From positions 1 through 6,950 of the forward strand of contig CALDJV010000891.1 in NCBI GenBank assembly GCA_937899305.1: DNA of 6,950 nucleotides, read 5' to 3'. Position 1 is the stretch's first letter. Each line of letters begins with the position of its first letter. This DNA comes from an uncultured Cytophagaceae bacterium. GTDB lineage: Bacteria; Bacteroidota; Bacteroidia; Cytophagales; Microscillaceae. Positions 1-6,080 of this stretch are shown piece by piece. A program made the translations under genes and the position numbers. The notes below the pieces were generated by a model. That model ran no database searches, was not told the DNA's origin, and saw only the letters and a program-made list of their open reading frames with translations.

Positions 1-69
1 AAGGAACTCTGAGGTTTAGCGTTGAGTTATTTTACTAAAATCTCGACACTTATTTTGAAAGCGTTACTT

Positions 70-175
70 AAAAAATTTTGGGTGGATAATTTTCAAGCTG
101 CTGGGTTCGAACCAGTACCTCCGAAGAGGCTCAACCAAAGATTAGAAGTAAGCTTGAATGGAGCCTGCCCAAAAC
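70..175 (-). ncRNA. Candidate structured RNA with tRNA-like T arm and trailing U run
   Basis: Two long complementary stems nest here: TTTTGGGTGG at 76-85 pairs with 165-174 (10 pairs, two of them G-T), and TTCAAGCT at 92-99 pairs perfectly with 151-158. Inside are two hairpins. Read on the minus strand they are CCTC-TTCG-GAGG (129-118), which is a UUCG tetraloop closed by C-G, and CTGG-TTCGAAC-CCAG (115-101), whose loop matches the canonical tRNA T loop; the 8-bp stem then sits where an acceptor stem would. The minus-strand fold is followed by six T (75-70), as in an intrinsic terminator. The minus strand is preferred because the tetraloop, T loop and U run only make sense in that direction. 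There is no room for normal D and anticodon arms and no CCA end, so it is not an ordinary tRNA. It could be a small RNA, the 3' end and terminator of the operon transcript, or a degenerate tRNA-derived element. Confidence 0.35.
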
Positions 176-272
176 TTATATTTATGTTGTAATTAGTCAC
201 TTATTTATGTGATGTTACTAAAAGTTAGGTTTTGCATACCGTTTTTCGGTATTGATGTTTCAAAGTAAATCT

Positions 273-308
273 AGTGATACGCAATCTTTTTGCGCACTTG
301 TATTTTTT
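273..308 (+). terminator. Possible weak rho-independent terminator or stem-loop
   Basis: AGTG (273-276) pairs with CACT (295-298) and CGCAA (280-284) with TTGCG (290-294), giving nine pairs with a 3-nt bulge and a TCTTT loop. Four nucleotides later comes T6 at 303-308, which runs into A8. The spacing and the bulge make it a poor terminator, and no plus-strand gene is visible upstream in the window, so it could equally be part of a larger fold. Confidence 0.22.
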
Positions 309-349
309 AAAAAAAATAGTTTGAGGCAGTCAACTGAACACGGGAAAGC

Positions 350-364
350 ACCTGATTTACAGGT
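350..364. repeat. Hairpin repeat, copy 1 (CCTGA-type)
   Basis: ACCTG, loop ATTTA, CAGGT forms a perfect 5-bp stem. It is enclosed by AACTG (332-336) and CAGTT (371-375), which can pair around it. The core and its right flank (CCTGATTTACAGGTTAG) closely resemble the second copy at 440-453, so the two are likely duplicated or homologous structural units. Confidence 0.4.
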
Positions 365-439
365 TAGTAGCAGTTAAATTTTGTTCTGCGATTTCAGAAA
401 AAGTTTGGTTCCGATAACATCTAGTGAATATTGGGCGGG

Positions 440-453
440 CCTGACTGACAGGT
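440..453. repeat. Hairpin repeat, copy 2 (CCTGA-type)
   Basis: CCTG, loop ACTGA, CAGG forms a 4-bp stem like that of the copy about 90 nt upstream, again followed by TTTAG. It lies inside an alternative larger stem in which 433-440 (GGGCGGGC) pairs with 460-467 (GCCTGCTC), eight pairs including two G-T. The two folds compete only at position 440, so a nested structure is possible. Confidence 0.4.
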
Positions 454-552
454 TTAGAAGCCTGCTCGGTAAGGAACTGGCTAATAGCAGGGTAACCAAG
501 TCTATAGCTTGAAGGACAGAATGAAAACTGAAAATAATTACGCAGTTGTTAC

Positions 553-1659
553 TTAATTTGACAAGGGAGGTTTGTTTAACTCATCTAACCATTCGTAAGC
601 ATAGGGTATTTCTTTCTCAGGTTTTTCTTGGGTTAACTTTTCCAAGGCAGGAATGCCAATGTCAGAATGACGCTCAAGATAGTTTTCATGAACCTTGATG
701 TACTCGTCTTGAGCGTCTAATTGTACCGCAAAATAATGAGCTACTGCTGGGTGTTTAAAAACGGCCAATATCATTAAAATGGGTTTGCTGGCCGCTGACC
801 ACTCGCCCATTTGTATGGTCAAATCCAAAATGGTTGACCACAAAGCAGCTCCATGCATCTCAACTGCACTGGCCAAAAAGCCTACCTGCTCTGGTTCGAT
901 GGTTTTGTGTTTCTGAATCACTTGCTGCAAACTACCCAAAGATAACCCACTAGCCAACAAGTATTTGTAAACCTGGGGTAACACTTGCGCTTGCTGCAAA
1001 ACCTGGGTTGCTACCACCTCTGCCCAATCACTATGGGCAGGGAAAAGATAGGCAAAAACCGCTTGCCAATAGGGAATCTCCAAAGTAACCCACAACCTTT
1101 CTGCGGTGGCTAATGTCGCTTGATAAACCTCCTCCGAGGCAAAGGCCAAGGCTTTTCTAATCAAATGGATTTCAACATCTATTTTCTCATGGTAAAATGT
1201 AAAACGATCTTCTTCATTGGGATACATTTCCTGAGAAAGTTTTTGGGCATTTACCAAAGCCTCAACGGTAAAAGCAGGCCCCTCGGTAGCCAGCCAAAGC
1301 GTAATGAGGGCGTCGTGGTCGTCGTCACGATGCCAGTGCTGAACCCACCAGTAACAAGCCAACGCCTCCTGGGTTACGTCAAGTGGTTGGTCTGAAACCT
1401 GTTTCCAGTCAGACTCCATGCCTTGAGCCAACTGGAAATGCTTGGCTTGCATTGTCTCAGTTAAAATACTCTTTTCTTGCAACCAAGTACAAAATTGGAG
1501 GCGATCCGATTGAAGCTGTGCTCGAAAATCTCGACGGGATAAAGTGTTCAATAATCGTTTACCTTGATTGAAATGCATTTTGCTATAGCGCCGAGGATGT
1601 ACCAATCGTCGGGCGCCTCGTATCCAGCGTATGTGGGCCTCCGCCTGTTTAGAGTTCAT
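553..1659 (-). CDS. Helical (HEAT-like) protein of unknown function, second gene of the operon
   Basis: A 368-residue cytoplasmic protein; I do not recognise its family. There is no signal peptide or membrane segment. Residues 1-50 are strongly basic (clusters such as RGARR and HPRRYSK), and the rest is almost entirely predicted amphipathic helix with many Trp and Tyr residues (YWWVQHWH near 103-110). Residues from about 160 to 345 read like paired helices of an alpha-solenoid. The last unit, around HENYLERHSDIGIPALEKL (324-342), is reminiscent of HEAT-type units in large WGR/DUF4132 (MolR-like) proteins, but this is only a faint resemblance. No catalytic motif is visible. The ATG at 1659 lies inside the end of the upstream gene, an 11-nt overlap in a different frame, which points to translational coupling and a shared complex or pathway with the WD40-solenoid protein. 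There is no clear Shine-Dalgarno, as usual in Bacteroidota, and Met28 is an alternative start. A role as structural or adaptor partner is inference. Confidence 0.8.
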   Translation of the reverse strand: MNSKQAEAHIRWIRGARRLVHPRRYSKMHFNQGKRLLNTLSRRDFRAQLQSDRLQFCTWLQEKSILTETMQAKHFQLAQGMESDWKQVSDQPLDVTQEALACYWWVQHWHRDDDHDALITLWLATEGPAFTVEALVNAQKLSQEMYPNEEDRFTFYHEKIDVEIHLIRKALAFASEEVYQATLATAERLWVTLEIPYWQAVFAYLFPAHSDWAEVVATQVLQQAQVLPQVYKYLLASGLSLGSLQQVIQKHKTIEPEQVGFLASAVEMHGAALWSTILDLTIQMGEWSAASKPILMILAVFKHPAVAHYFAVQLDAQDEYIKVHENYLERHSDIGIPALEKLTQEKPEKEIPYAYEWLDELNKPPLSN

Positions 1660-4600
1660 GAATATATTTTGCGTTTGGAATTCGTTCTTTGATATACTGC
1701 TTCAGGACCTGCATGATGGCTCGTATCTGGTCTTCTGGATTCATTCGTTTGATCATGGCATCTATTGCATTGAGTTGTCCTTCGCGTGCCAAAGTTACCA
1801 GCAATTCTTCGGCTTTATCCAAGCGTACACTAACGGCTTGCTTTTCCCAAAAATGATGGGCCTCTTCTACTTGTCCGCAAGCCAACAAAAGCGTAGTTAA
1901 ATTTTCCAAAGTATCCGCTTTCTCTCTACCACTCTGCTCTAAACTTGCATTTTTCAGCTGTTCAATGCATTGATTCAAAATCACGGTATCTCCTACAATG
2001 TAAGCACAATGCGCCAGATCAAGGTGAGTCTCTACCGCTTGGGCCTGAAAAGTGGGGGCAAAATGTTGCCATAATTTCTTCCGAAACCCTAAGGTAACCA
2101 TTTCATCTTCGATCACACCTTTGAGGATGCCCAATGGAGTACCAAACAAAGGTAAAAGTGCTAAAGTACCTTCTGTATCTTCCAGGTAAGTAGTCGCCTC
2201 TAACAATGAATAAATATAGGGCCAGGGGTTTTCCTTAGATTGCCAAGTAGATAGACTTCGGTAATGGTCAATATTGGTCACCACTTCATTTACCCGCTCG
2301 GTCACCTCTTGATGCACCAATTCCCCCTCTATCAATGCCCTTACATTCATAAGCTCCTCTTTGCCCTTGAAAGTATCCTCAAATCGGCCCTGCTCTTGCG
2401 CTATTTCCTCTAGTAATTTTTGAGCCAAATCTTTTGCGCCTGTTTTACACAACGCTTTCAATATATGCGCTATGCTGTGGGCATTATGAGGAAGTCTTTT
2501 CAGATAAGTGCTCAAACCTGACCAATGTTTTTCACGGAAAAAACGGGCTTCGATCATTTCTCCCAGCGCATCATTATTACGGGTGGCATTGGGCGCCAAA
2601 ATAGCCAACAATTGATCTACCACCTCTAGTGGGGCTTTGGCTACCACCAAGATGACTAAACTGAGTTCCATGCTTAAGCTAAAAGTCCCTCCCTTGTCGC
2701 CATGGGCTTCATAAATTTTGAGTACCTGATCAAATTCTCCACAGTGAAAATGCGCCTCGGCCAATAACCGCCATTTTTGAAAAGCATTGGATTCGTTTTC
2801 AATCGCCACCATTGCCTTGGCAAGCGTTTCTTCAGCTTCCTTGGGTTTTCCCAGCAAACGATAAGCTCCGTACAAGGGGGCATATACATAGGTATGGTAC
2901 CAATCTCTTAAGCTACCATGATTTGCCAGTCTAATTTCTAGTTCTTTGACAAAAAACCAGGCATTTTTTACCTCACCAGTACTTGCCGCCAGCAAAGCAG
3001 CTTGACTCAAGGCAGCCGCTTGTATGTAAAACTCTTTGGCCTGAACCGCCCTTTCGAGCGCCTGCTGTGGTTGTTTGCATAGAGTCAAAAATAACGTTTG
3101 AAGGTAAAAATGCTCATCTTTGATGTAGCTGCCTTTGTTTACATCATAGGCGGCAATGGCTTCATCATAGCTCGATATCAATCCATCGAGTGGAGGTAAT
3201 GCCATGTTTTTTGGGACAATGACACTGAGATCAAAAGGGAGCGTATCTACTTTTTGAGCAAGGGTGCTTTTCAAATCTTCCAACGCCTCTTTGTCAAAAC
3301 AATGATCCAGTAAATGCTGCTCAAGGGCTGCTTCCAAATTAGGACACACTGGACATTTTCCCCAACGAAAAGGCCAGGCCTTTGCCTCTGACTCATCCAG
3401 ATAAACCAACACAAACTGTAGATGATCATCCAAGTCTTTTTGGAGTGTTTCTGGGCAAATTACTGGGCCCTGTGTGCCTGAAGGGAAAGCCGCCAACCAA
3501 TGATACTCATCTTTGTGGGTGAGATCCTGTAATGGAAACAATGGCATCGTAGGGAAAATAAGGTTATAATCCTTACTTTCAGTGCATAAAGGAGAAGGTT
3601 GGTTCACCATCAACTCCTCTCGTGAGCCAGTCATGAGCTGAGTATATAGTATCTTGCCAGTGGGCATATGGAGAAACTCCACTCTTTTCTTCCCTACACA
3701 GGCAATGGTTTCGCCAGTTCCCCACAAAATGGTTTCTATGTCGTTTGCACATTTAAATGTTCCGGTTAAAGATGGTTTTTCATCTACTTCCCAACATTCT
3801 AAACCTGCCTGGGTAAGTACCACTCCGCGTTTGCCATCGGGGGCCCAGCTCCAAAGGCAACGGTCAGGAAAAGGGGCATAACCGTCCTTACGATGCTGCC
3901 CCGTAACAAACGAACAAATGGGTTGATCTACGTAATAGATATGTACCATGGCAGGCAGCCCATCGTCTTGATGCGTGATGACTGCAAGGTGGTTGTCATG
4001 CCAATGAAACTCTACGATATTGGCCAGAGTGGTATTTTCTAAAAGTGTTTGGCCTGTTTGTGCATCCGCAATGACAAAGCCTGTGTATGGAAAGCGCCGA
4101 GAAGGCGACGTACTTACCCAACCACCTCCGGCTGGCAAGGTATAAGCAAAAAACCGATCGTTGGTACTCCAAGCCACATTACGCCCCACCTCTAGGCTAT
4201 AAATAGGGCGACCACTGTGGGCTTCTACACAATAAGCCCGCCCCTGGCCACTGTCATAAATACGATCAAACGAATTACCAAAAATTCGCTGCCCATCTTT
4301 GCTCCAGCCAATCCAGGACAAAAAGGGAAATTCTTCTTCAGAATAATGAGCTGGCATTACTTGTTCTGGAATCACTTCGTCTTCTGCACACGCTTCATAA
4401 TCATCGGTATCTTCATCCTCTTCTACAATAGGCAGAATGCTTTGGTAAGCCCAGCCTCCAAACAAATATTGAATGCCTATGGGTAGTTCATCTTTGCCAA
4501 AGTAATGGGCAAAGGCCATGGTTTTTCCATCAGGTGCCCAGGCATAATCCGCGTAACCCGCTCCATCTAAAAAAGCAATGCAGGTTTGAGTAGCTGGATG

Positions 4601-5131
4601 AGTCGCATCTTCGGAAGCAGCAAACGGGTTCATATGAGTCACGTGATTTTCAGCATACACGACTCCAAGTTCACGGCCATTGGGTGACCACTTAAAAGTG
4701 CCCGCTACTCCATTTCTTTCACTGCCTACTCCCCAAGGCATATAAGTAAAGGTGTTTATACAACGTCCCGACGCCAGCTCCCAAACCTGAACCACCCCAC
4801 CTAAATCATAATTAGAGGTCAAATCACTACCAGTGACCAAATATTGTCCATCAGGGCTCAATGCAGTCGCAGTAATCGTGGCCTCGTGGCCAAAATTATG
4901 CATCAAACGCAAGCCTATCACTTCGTTCAACTGCTCGGTAACCCAATGATGTAATTCGGTAATGCCTTCTTTTTCTTCTAGTTCAAGTAATAATTGATGC
5001 AAGAAATGTAGATCCTGTTTGGCTTCAAACGCATTCCAGTCTATTTCCTGTAATCTTTTCAAGATCTTCTCGGAAGTGTCTAAAGCAGAAGTCAATTGTA
5101 CTGCATTCCAAAAGGTGCTACTTGTTTCCAT
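1649..5131 (-). CDS. Large WD40 beta-propeller / TPR-like solenoid scaffold protein
   Basis: A 1160-residue cytoplasmic protein, first gene of the operon. Residues 1-75 are helical. About 80-500 forms a WD40-type propeller: the first blade is textbook (GH at 81-82, SPDG at 92-95, VQVW at 114-117), and SPDG-like turns recur at SPNG 149-152, APDG 199-202, SKDG 277-280 and APDG 430-433, giving an estimated seven or eight blades. An acidic insert sits at about 237-251. A CxxC pair (C593, C596) followed by H606, H610 and C611 could bind zinc. From about 650 to the end it is all helix, with TPR-like units, the clearest around LLGKPKEAEETLAKAM (759-774). No catalytic motif, signal peptide or membrane span is seen, so a scaffold or sensor role is inferred from architecture. 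The stop codon overlaps the start of the next gene. The ATG at 5131 is the first Met of the frame and leaves a 125-bp divergent spacer upstream. The exact family is not recognised. Confidence 0.88.
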   Translation of the reverse strand: METSSTFWNAVQLTSALDTSEKILKRLQEIDWNAFEAKQDLHFLHQLLLELEEKEGITELHHWVTEQLNEVIGLRLMHNFGHEATITATALSPDGQYLVTGSDLTSNYDLGGVVQVWELASGRCINTFTYMPWGVGSERNGVAGTFKWSPNGRELGVVYAENHVTHMNPFAASEDATHPATQTCIAFLDGAGYADYAWAPDGKTMAFAHYFGKDELPIGIQYLFGGWAYQSILPIVEEDEDTDDYEACAEDEVIPEQVMPAHYSEEEFPFLSWIGWSKDGQRIFGNSFDRIYDSGQGRAYCVEAHSGRPIYSLEVGRNVAWSTNDRFFAYTLPAGGGWVSTSPSRRFPYTGFVIADAQTGQTLLENTTLANIVEFHWHDNHLAVITHQDDGLPAMVHIYYVDQPICSFVTGQHRKDGYAPFPDRCLWSWAPDGKRGVVLTQAGLECWEVDEKPSLTGTFKCANDIETILWGTGETIACVGKKRVEFLHMPTGKILYTQLMTGSREELMVNQPSPLCTESKDYNLIFPTMPLFPLQDLTHKDEYHWLAAFPSGTQGPVICPETLQKDLDDHLQFVLVYLDESEAKAWPFRWGKCPVCPNLEAALEQHLLDHCFDKEALEDLKSTLAQKVDTLPFDLSVIVPKNMALPPLDGLISSYDEAIAAYDVNKGSYIKDEHFYLQTLFLTLCKQPQQALERAVQAKEFYIQAAALSQAALLAASTGEVKNAWFFVKELEIRLANHGSLRDWYHTYVYAPLYGAYRLLGKPKEAEETLAKAMVAIENESNAFQKWRLLAEAHFHCGEFDQVLKIYEAHGDKGGTFSLSMELSLVILVVAKAPLEVVDQLLAILAPNATRNNDALGEMIEARFFREKHWSGLSTYLKRLPHNAHSIAHILKALCKTGAKDLAQKLLEEIAQEQGRFEDTFKGKEELMNVRALIEGELVHQEVTERVNEVVTNIDHYRSLSTWQSKENPWPYIYSLLEATTYLEDTEGTLALLPLFGTPLGILKGVIEDEMVTLGFRKKLWQHFAPTFQAQAVETHLDLAHCAYIVGDTVILNQCIEQLKNASLEQSGREKADTLENLTTLLLACGQVEEAHHFWEKQAVSVRLDKAEELLVTLAREGQLNAIDAMIKRMNPEDQIRAIMQVLKQYIKERIPNAKYIHEL
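3299..3355 (-). other. Candidate metal-binding motif CxxC-x9-HxxxHC inside the scaffold gene
   Basis: These codons encode residues 593-611 of the large protein: C593-P-V-C596, nine residues, then H606-xxx-H610-C611. The pattern resembles a C2H2-type or treble-clef-like zinc site but with shorter spacing than a classic C2H2 finger. It lies in the linker between propeller and helical solenoid, where it could stabilise the junction. Metal binding is inferred from the residues alone. Confidence 0.4.
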
Positions 5132-5256
5132 GGTATTTTCGATCAGGCCTCAAAGTAATATGTGAATATAAATATTTTTAGCGGTTTGGCCTACCACAGA
5201 ACTAGAGCAGAGATAGAAAATGTTGTACATGAACAGAGGCATATCTCTAAAACCAT
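5132..5256. promoter_or_regulatory. Divergent intergenic region holding promoters for the operon and the methyltransferase
   Basis: The operon (minus) and the methyltransferase (plus) start at opposite ends of this 125-bp A+T-rich spacer, so both promoters should lie here. On the minus strand TTACTTTG (5158-5151) matches the Bacteroidota -7 element TAnnTTTG at all but one fixed position and sits about 20 nt from the operon's start codon, but no TTG -33 element is found at the expected distance. No convincing -7 element is seen for the plus strand. A small inverted repeat, AGAG (5235-5238) with CTCT (5245-5248), lies just before the methyltransferase start; its role is unknown. Confidence 0.35.
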
Positions 5257-5844
5257 ATGATACTAAAAACGATCAAACGGGTGGCCTGGGTCCGAAGAGG
5301 CCTGTCATCTATTCTGGATACCTGGATTCAAAACAAGGTACTCAAGTTCTCCGGTTTTTTGACTCCCAATAGTCGAATTTTAGACTTAGGCAGTGGCAAT
5401 TGTTTAATTGCTGACCATCTTATGAATAATGGGTTCCAGGTAGTGCCCATCGATATCAAAGATTTGTCTATTGTGGAACGCATCAAACCTATGATTTACG
5501 ATGGCACTACCCTTCCTTTTGAAACAGATACATTTGACACGGTTTTATTGTTGACGGTTTTACACCATTCAGATGATCCGATTCAGTTGATAAGCGAGGC
5601 AAAAAGAGTCGCCAAAAATGTGGTCATTATTGAAGACACCTACAATCATGTCGTTCAAAAACTGGCTACTCAATTTGTAGATTTCATCATCAACTTTGGG
5701 CACTCTAAAATGACTTATCAGAATAAAACGGAAGCCGATTGGGAAGACATCTTTTCAGACTACGATTTAGAGGTGGTGTCAAAACAAAGAAAGCCTATTT
5801 TACTCTTTTTTCAACAAACCACTTATTTTCTAAAAAAAGTGTAG
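5257..5844 (+). CDS. Class I SAM-dependent methyltransferase (Methyltransf_11-like)
   Basis: A 195-residue protein with the Rossmann-type methyltransferase fold. Motif I is ILDLGSGNC (41-49), the glycine-rich SAM-binding loop. D66 in VVPIDI is the likely acidic residue contacting the SAM ribose. YDGTTLPF (81-88) with FDTVLLLTVLHH (93-104) gives the motif II/III region typical of the UbiE/Methyltransf_11 group, and VVIIEDTY (122-129) is the following strand. The N-terminal 30 residues are basic and amphipathic (KTIKRVAWVRRG), which could favour membrane or nucleic-acid contact. The length is short for the family, with a small C-terminal region after residue 145, so the substrate cannot be told; small-molecule, quinone, lipid or protein targets are all possible. 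It stands alone, divergent from the operon and followed by repeats, with no partner gene in sight. The enzyme class is secure; the substrate is unknown. Confidence 0.88.
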   Translation: MILKTIKRVAWVRRGLSSILDTWIQNKVLKFSGFLTPNSRILDLGSGNCLIADHLMNNGFQVVPIDIKDLSIVERIKPMIYDGTTLPFETDTFDTVLLLTVLHHSDDPIQLISEAKRVAKNVVIIEDTYNHVVQKLATQFVDFIINFGHSKMTYQNKTEADWEDIFSDYDLEVVSKQRKPILLFFQQTTYFLKKV

Positions 5845-5884
5845 TTCTATTGTTTTGCCTGTGGCTTGTTGTTACATTGTTAAA
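5845..5884 (+). repeat. 40-nt direct repeat, copy 1
   Basis: This segment starts immediately after the methyltransferase stop codon and matches 5929-5968 at 33 of 40 positions without gaps. Both copies begin TTCTATTGTT and end CATTGTTAAA. The central GCC/GGC mini-stem is kept in both while its three loop bases change (TGT here, TTC in copy 2). It looks like a member of a dispersed intergenic repeat family. Confidence 0.75.
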
Positions 5885-5928
5885 GCTCTCCTGACGAAGG
5901 AAGAATCTTGCGTAAGGCGATGATTAAC

Positions 5929-5968
5929 TTCTATTGTTCCGCCTTCGGCTCATTGTTGCATTGTTAAA
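5929..5968 (+). repeat. 40-nt direct repeat, copy 2
   Basis: Second copy, starting 84 nt after the first. The similarity resumes outside the 40-nt core: GCGTAAGGCGATGATTA (5910-5926), between the copies, resembles GCGCGAAGCGATGAGTTA (5974-5991) after copy 2. The whole unit therefore seems to have been duplicated in tandem, with about 20 nt more in the first unit. Part of this copy (CGCCTT, 5940-5945) can also pair with AAGGCG at 5914-5919. Confidence 0.75.
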
Positions 5969-5973
5969 TGGCT

Positions 5974-6008
5974 GCGCGAAGCGATGAGTTAGTTATACCG
6001 CTTTGCGC
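5974..6008. repeat. 10-bp inverted repeat / hairpin
   Basis: GCGCGAAGCG at 5974-5983 pairs with CGCTTTGCGC at 5999-6008, ten pairs with a single G-T, around a 15-nt A+T-rich loop. It is GC-rich against its surroundings. No T run follows on the plus strand, so it is not a standard terminator; it more likely belongs to the same repeat element as the neighbouring direct repeats. Confidence 0.6.
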
Positions 6009-6011
6009 TAC

Positions 6012-6041
6012 TGTGGACTATGGACTATCGACCGTGGACTA
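6012..6041 (+). repeat. Heptanucleotide tandem repeat (consensus TATGGAC)
   Basis: Four adjacent 7-nt units, TGTGGAC, TATGGAC, TATCGAC and CGTGGAC, followed by a partial TA. The units share GAC at the end and differ at one to three positions. It lies 40 bp before the start of the DUF3667-like gene. Such short tandem heptamers in spacers can vary in copy number between strains; any effect on the downstream gene is speculative. Confidence 0.7.
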
Positions 6042-6080
6042 AATTAAAACTCCCAACTAAAGTACAATGTACGCCCTGTA

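Larger units (their letters stand above)
1..552. other. Gene-free region downstream of the minus-strand operon, rich in short hairpins
   Basis: No reading frame of credible length or composition lies here on either strand. The stretch begins at the window edge and ends at the stop codon of the helical-protein gene, so it is the 3' flank of the minus-strand operon. It contains the nested tRNA-like fold at 70-175, a small hairpin at 236-252 (ATACCG, loop TTTTT, CGGTAT), a bulged hairpin at 273-298, two related CCTG/CAGG hairpins at 350-364 and 440-453, and an AACTG/CAGTT pair at 526-547 just after the last gene, which is too weak to call a terminator. The string AAGGAACT occurs at 1-8 and again at 471-478. 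The density of foldable elements suggests a structured RNA or decayed mobile DNA, but no known RNA family was recognised. Confidence 0.6.

Noticed and set aside
70..175. An ordinary tRNA gene on either strand
   Set aside because: Only a T arm, a UUCG hairpin and an acceptor-like stem are present. There is no space for standard D and anticodon arms, no recognisable anticodon loop and no CCA end.
1..552. Group II intron, RNase P RNA or tmRNA
   Set aside because: I looked for the group II 5' GTGYG and domain V hairpin, the RNase P conserved core and the tmRNA ends; none is present, and no reverse transcriptase gene lies nearby.
1120..1900. Plus-strand open frames of 62-91 codons opposite the operon
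   Set aside because: They lie antisense to well-supported long coding frames, have low-complexity or atypical composition, and show no domain; they are frame shadows.
1649..5131. STAND NTPase or kinase fused to WD40 repeats
   Set aside because: No P-loop (GxxxxGK[ST]), Walker B or kinase motif is found before or after the propeller; the N-terminal 75 residues are too short for such a domain.
5257..5844. DNA methyltransferase of a restriction-modification or BREX-type system
   Set aside because: The protein lacks the (D/N/S)PP(Y/F) catalytic motif of N-methylating DNA enzymes and the PC motif of C5 enzymes, and no restriction or helicase gene is adjacent. It fits the small-molecule Methyltransf_11 type.
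5845..5968. CRISPR array
   Set aside because: Only two imperfect copies occur, the intervening segment itself contains repeat-like sequence, and no cas gene is in the window.
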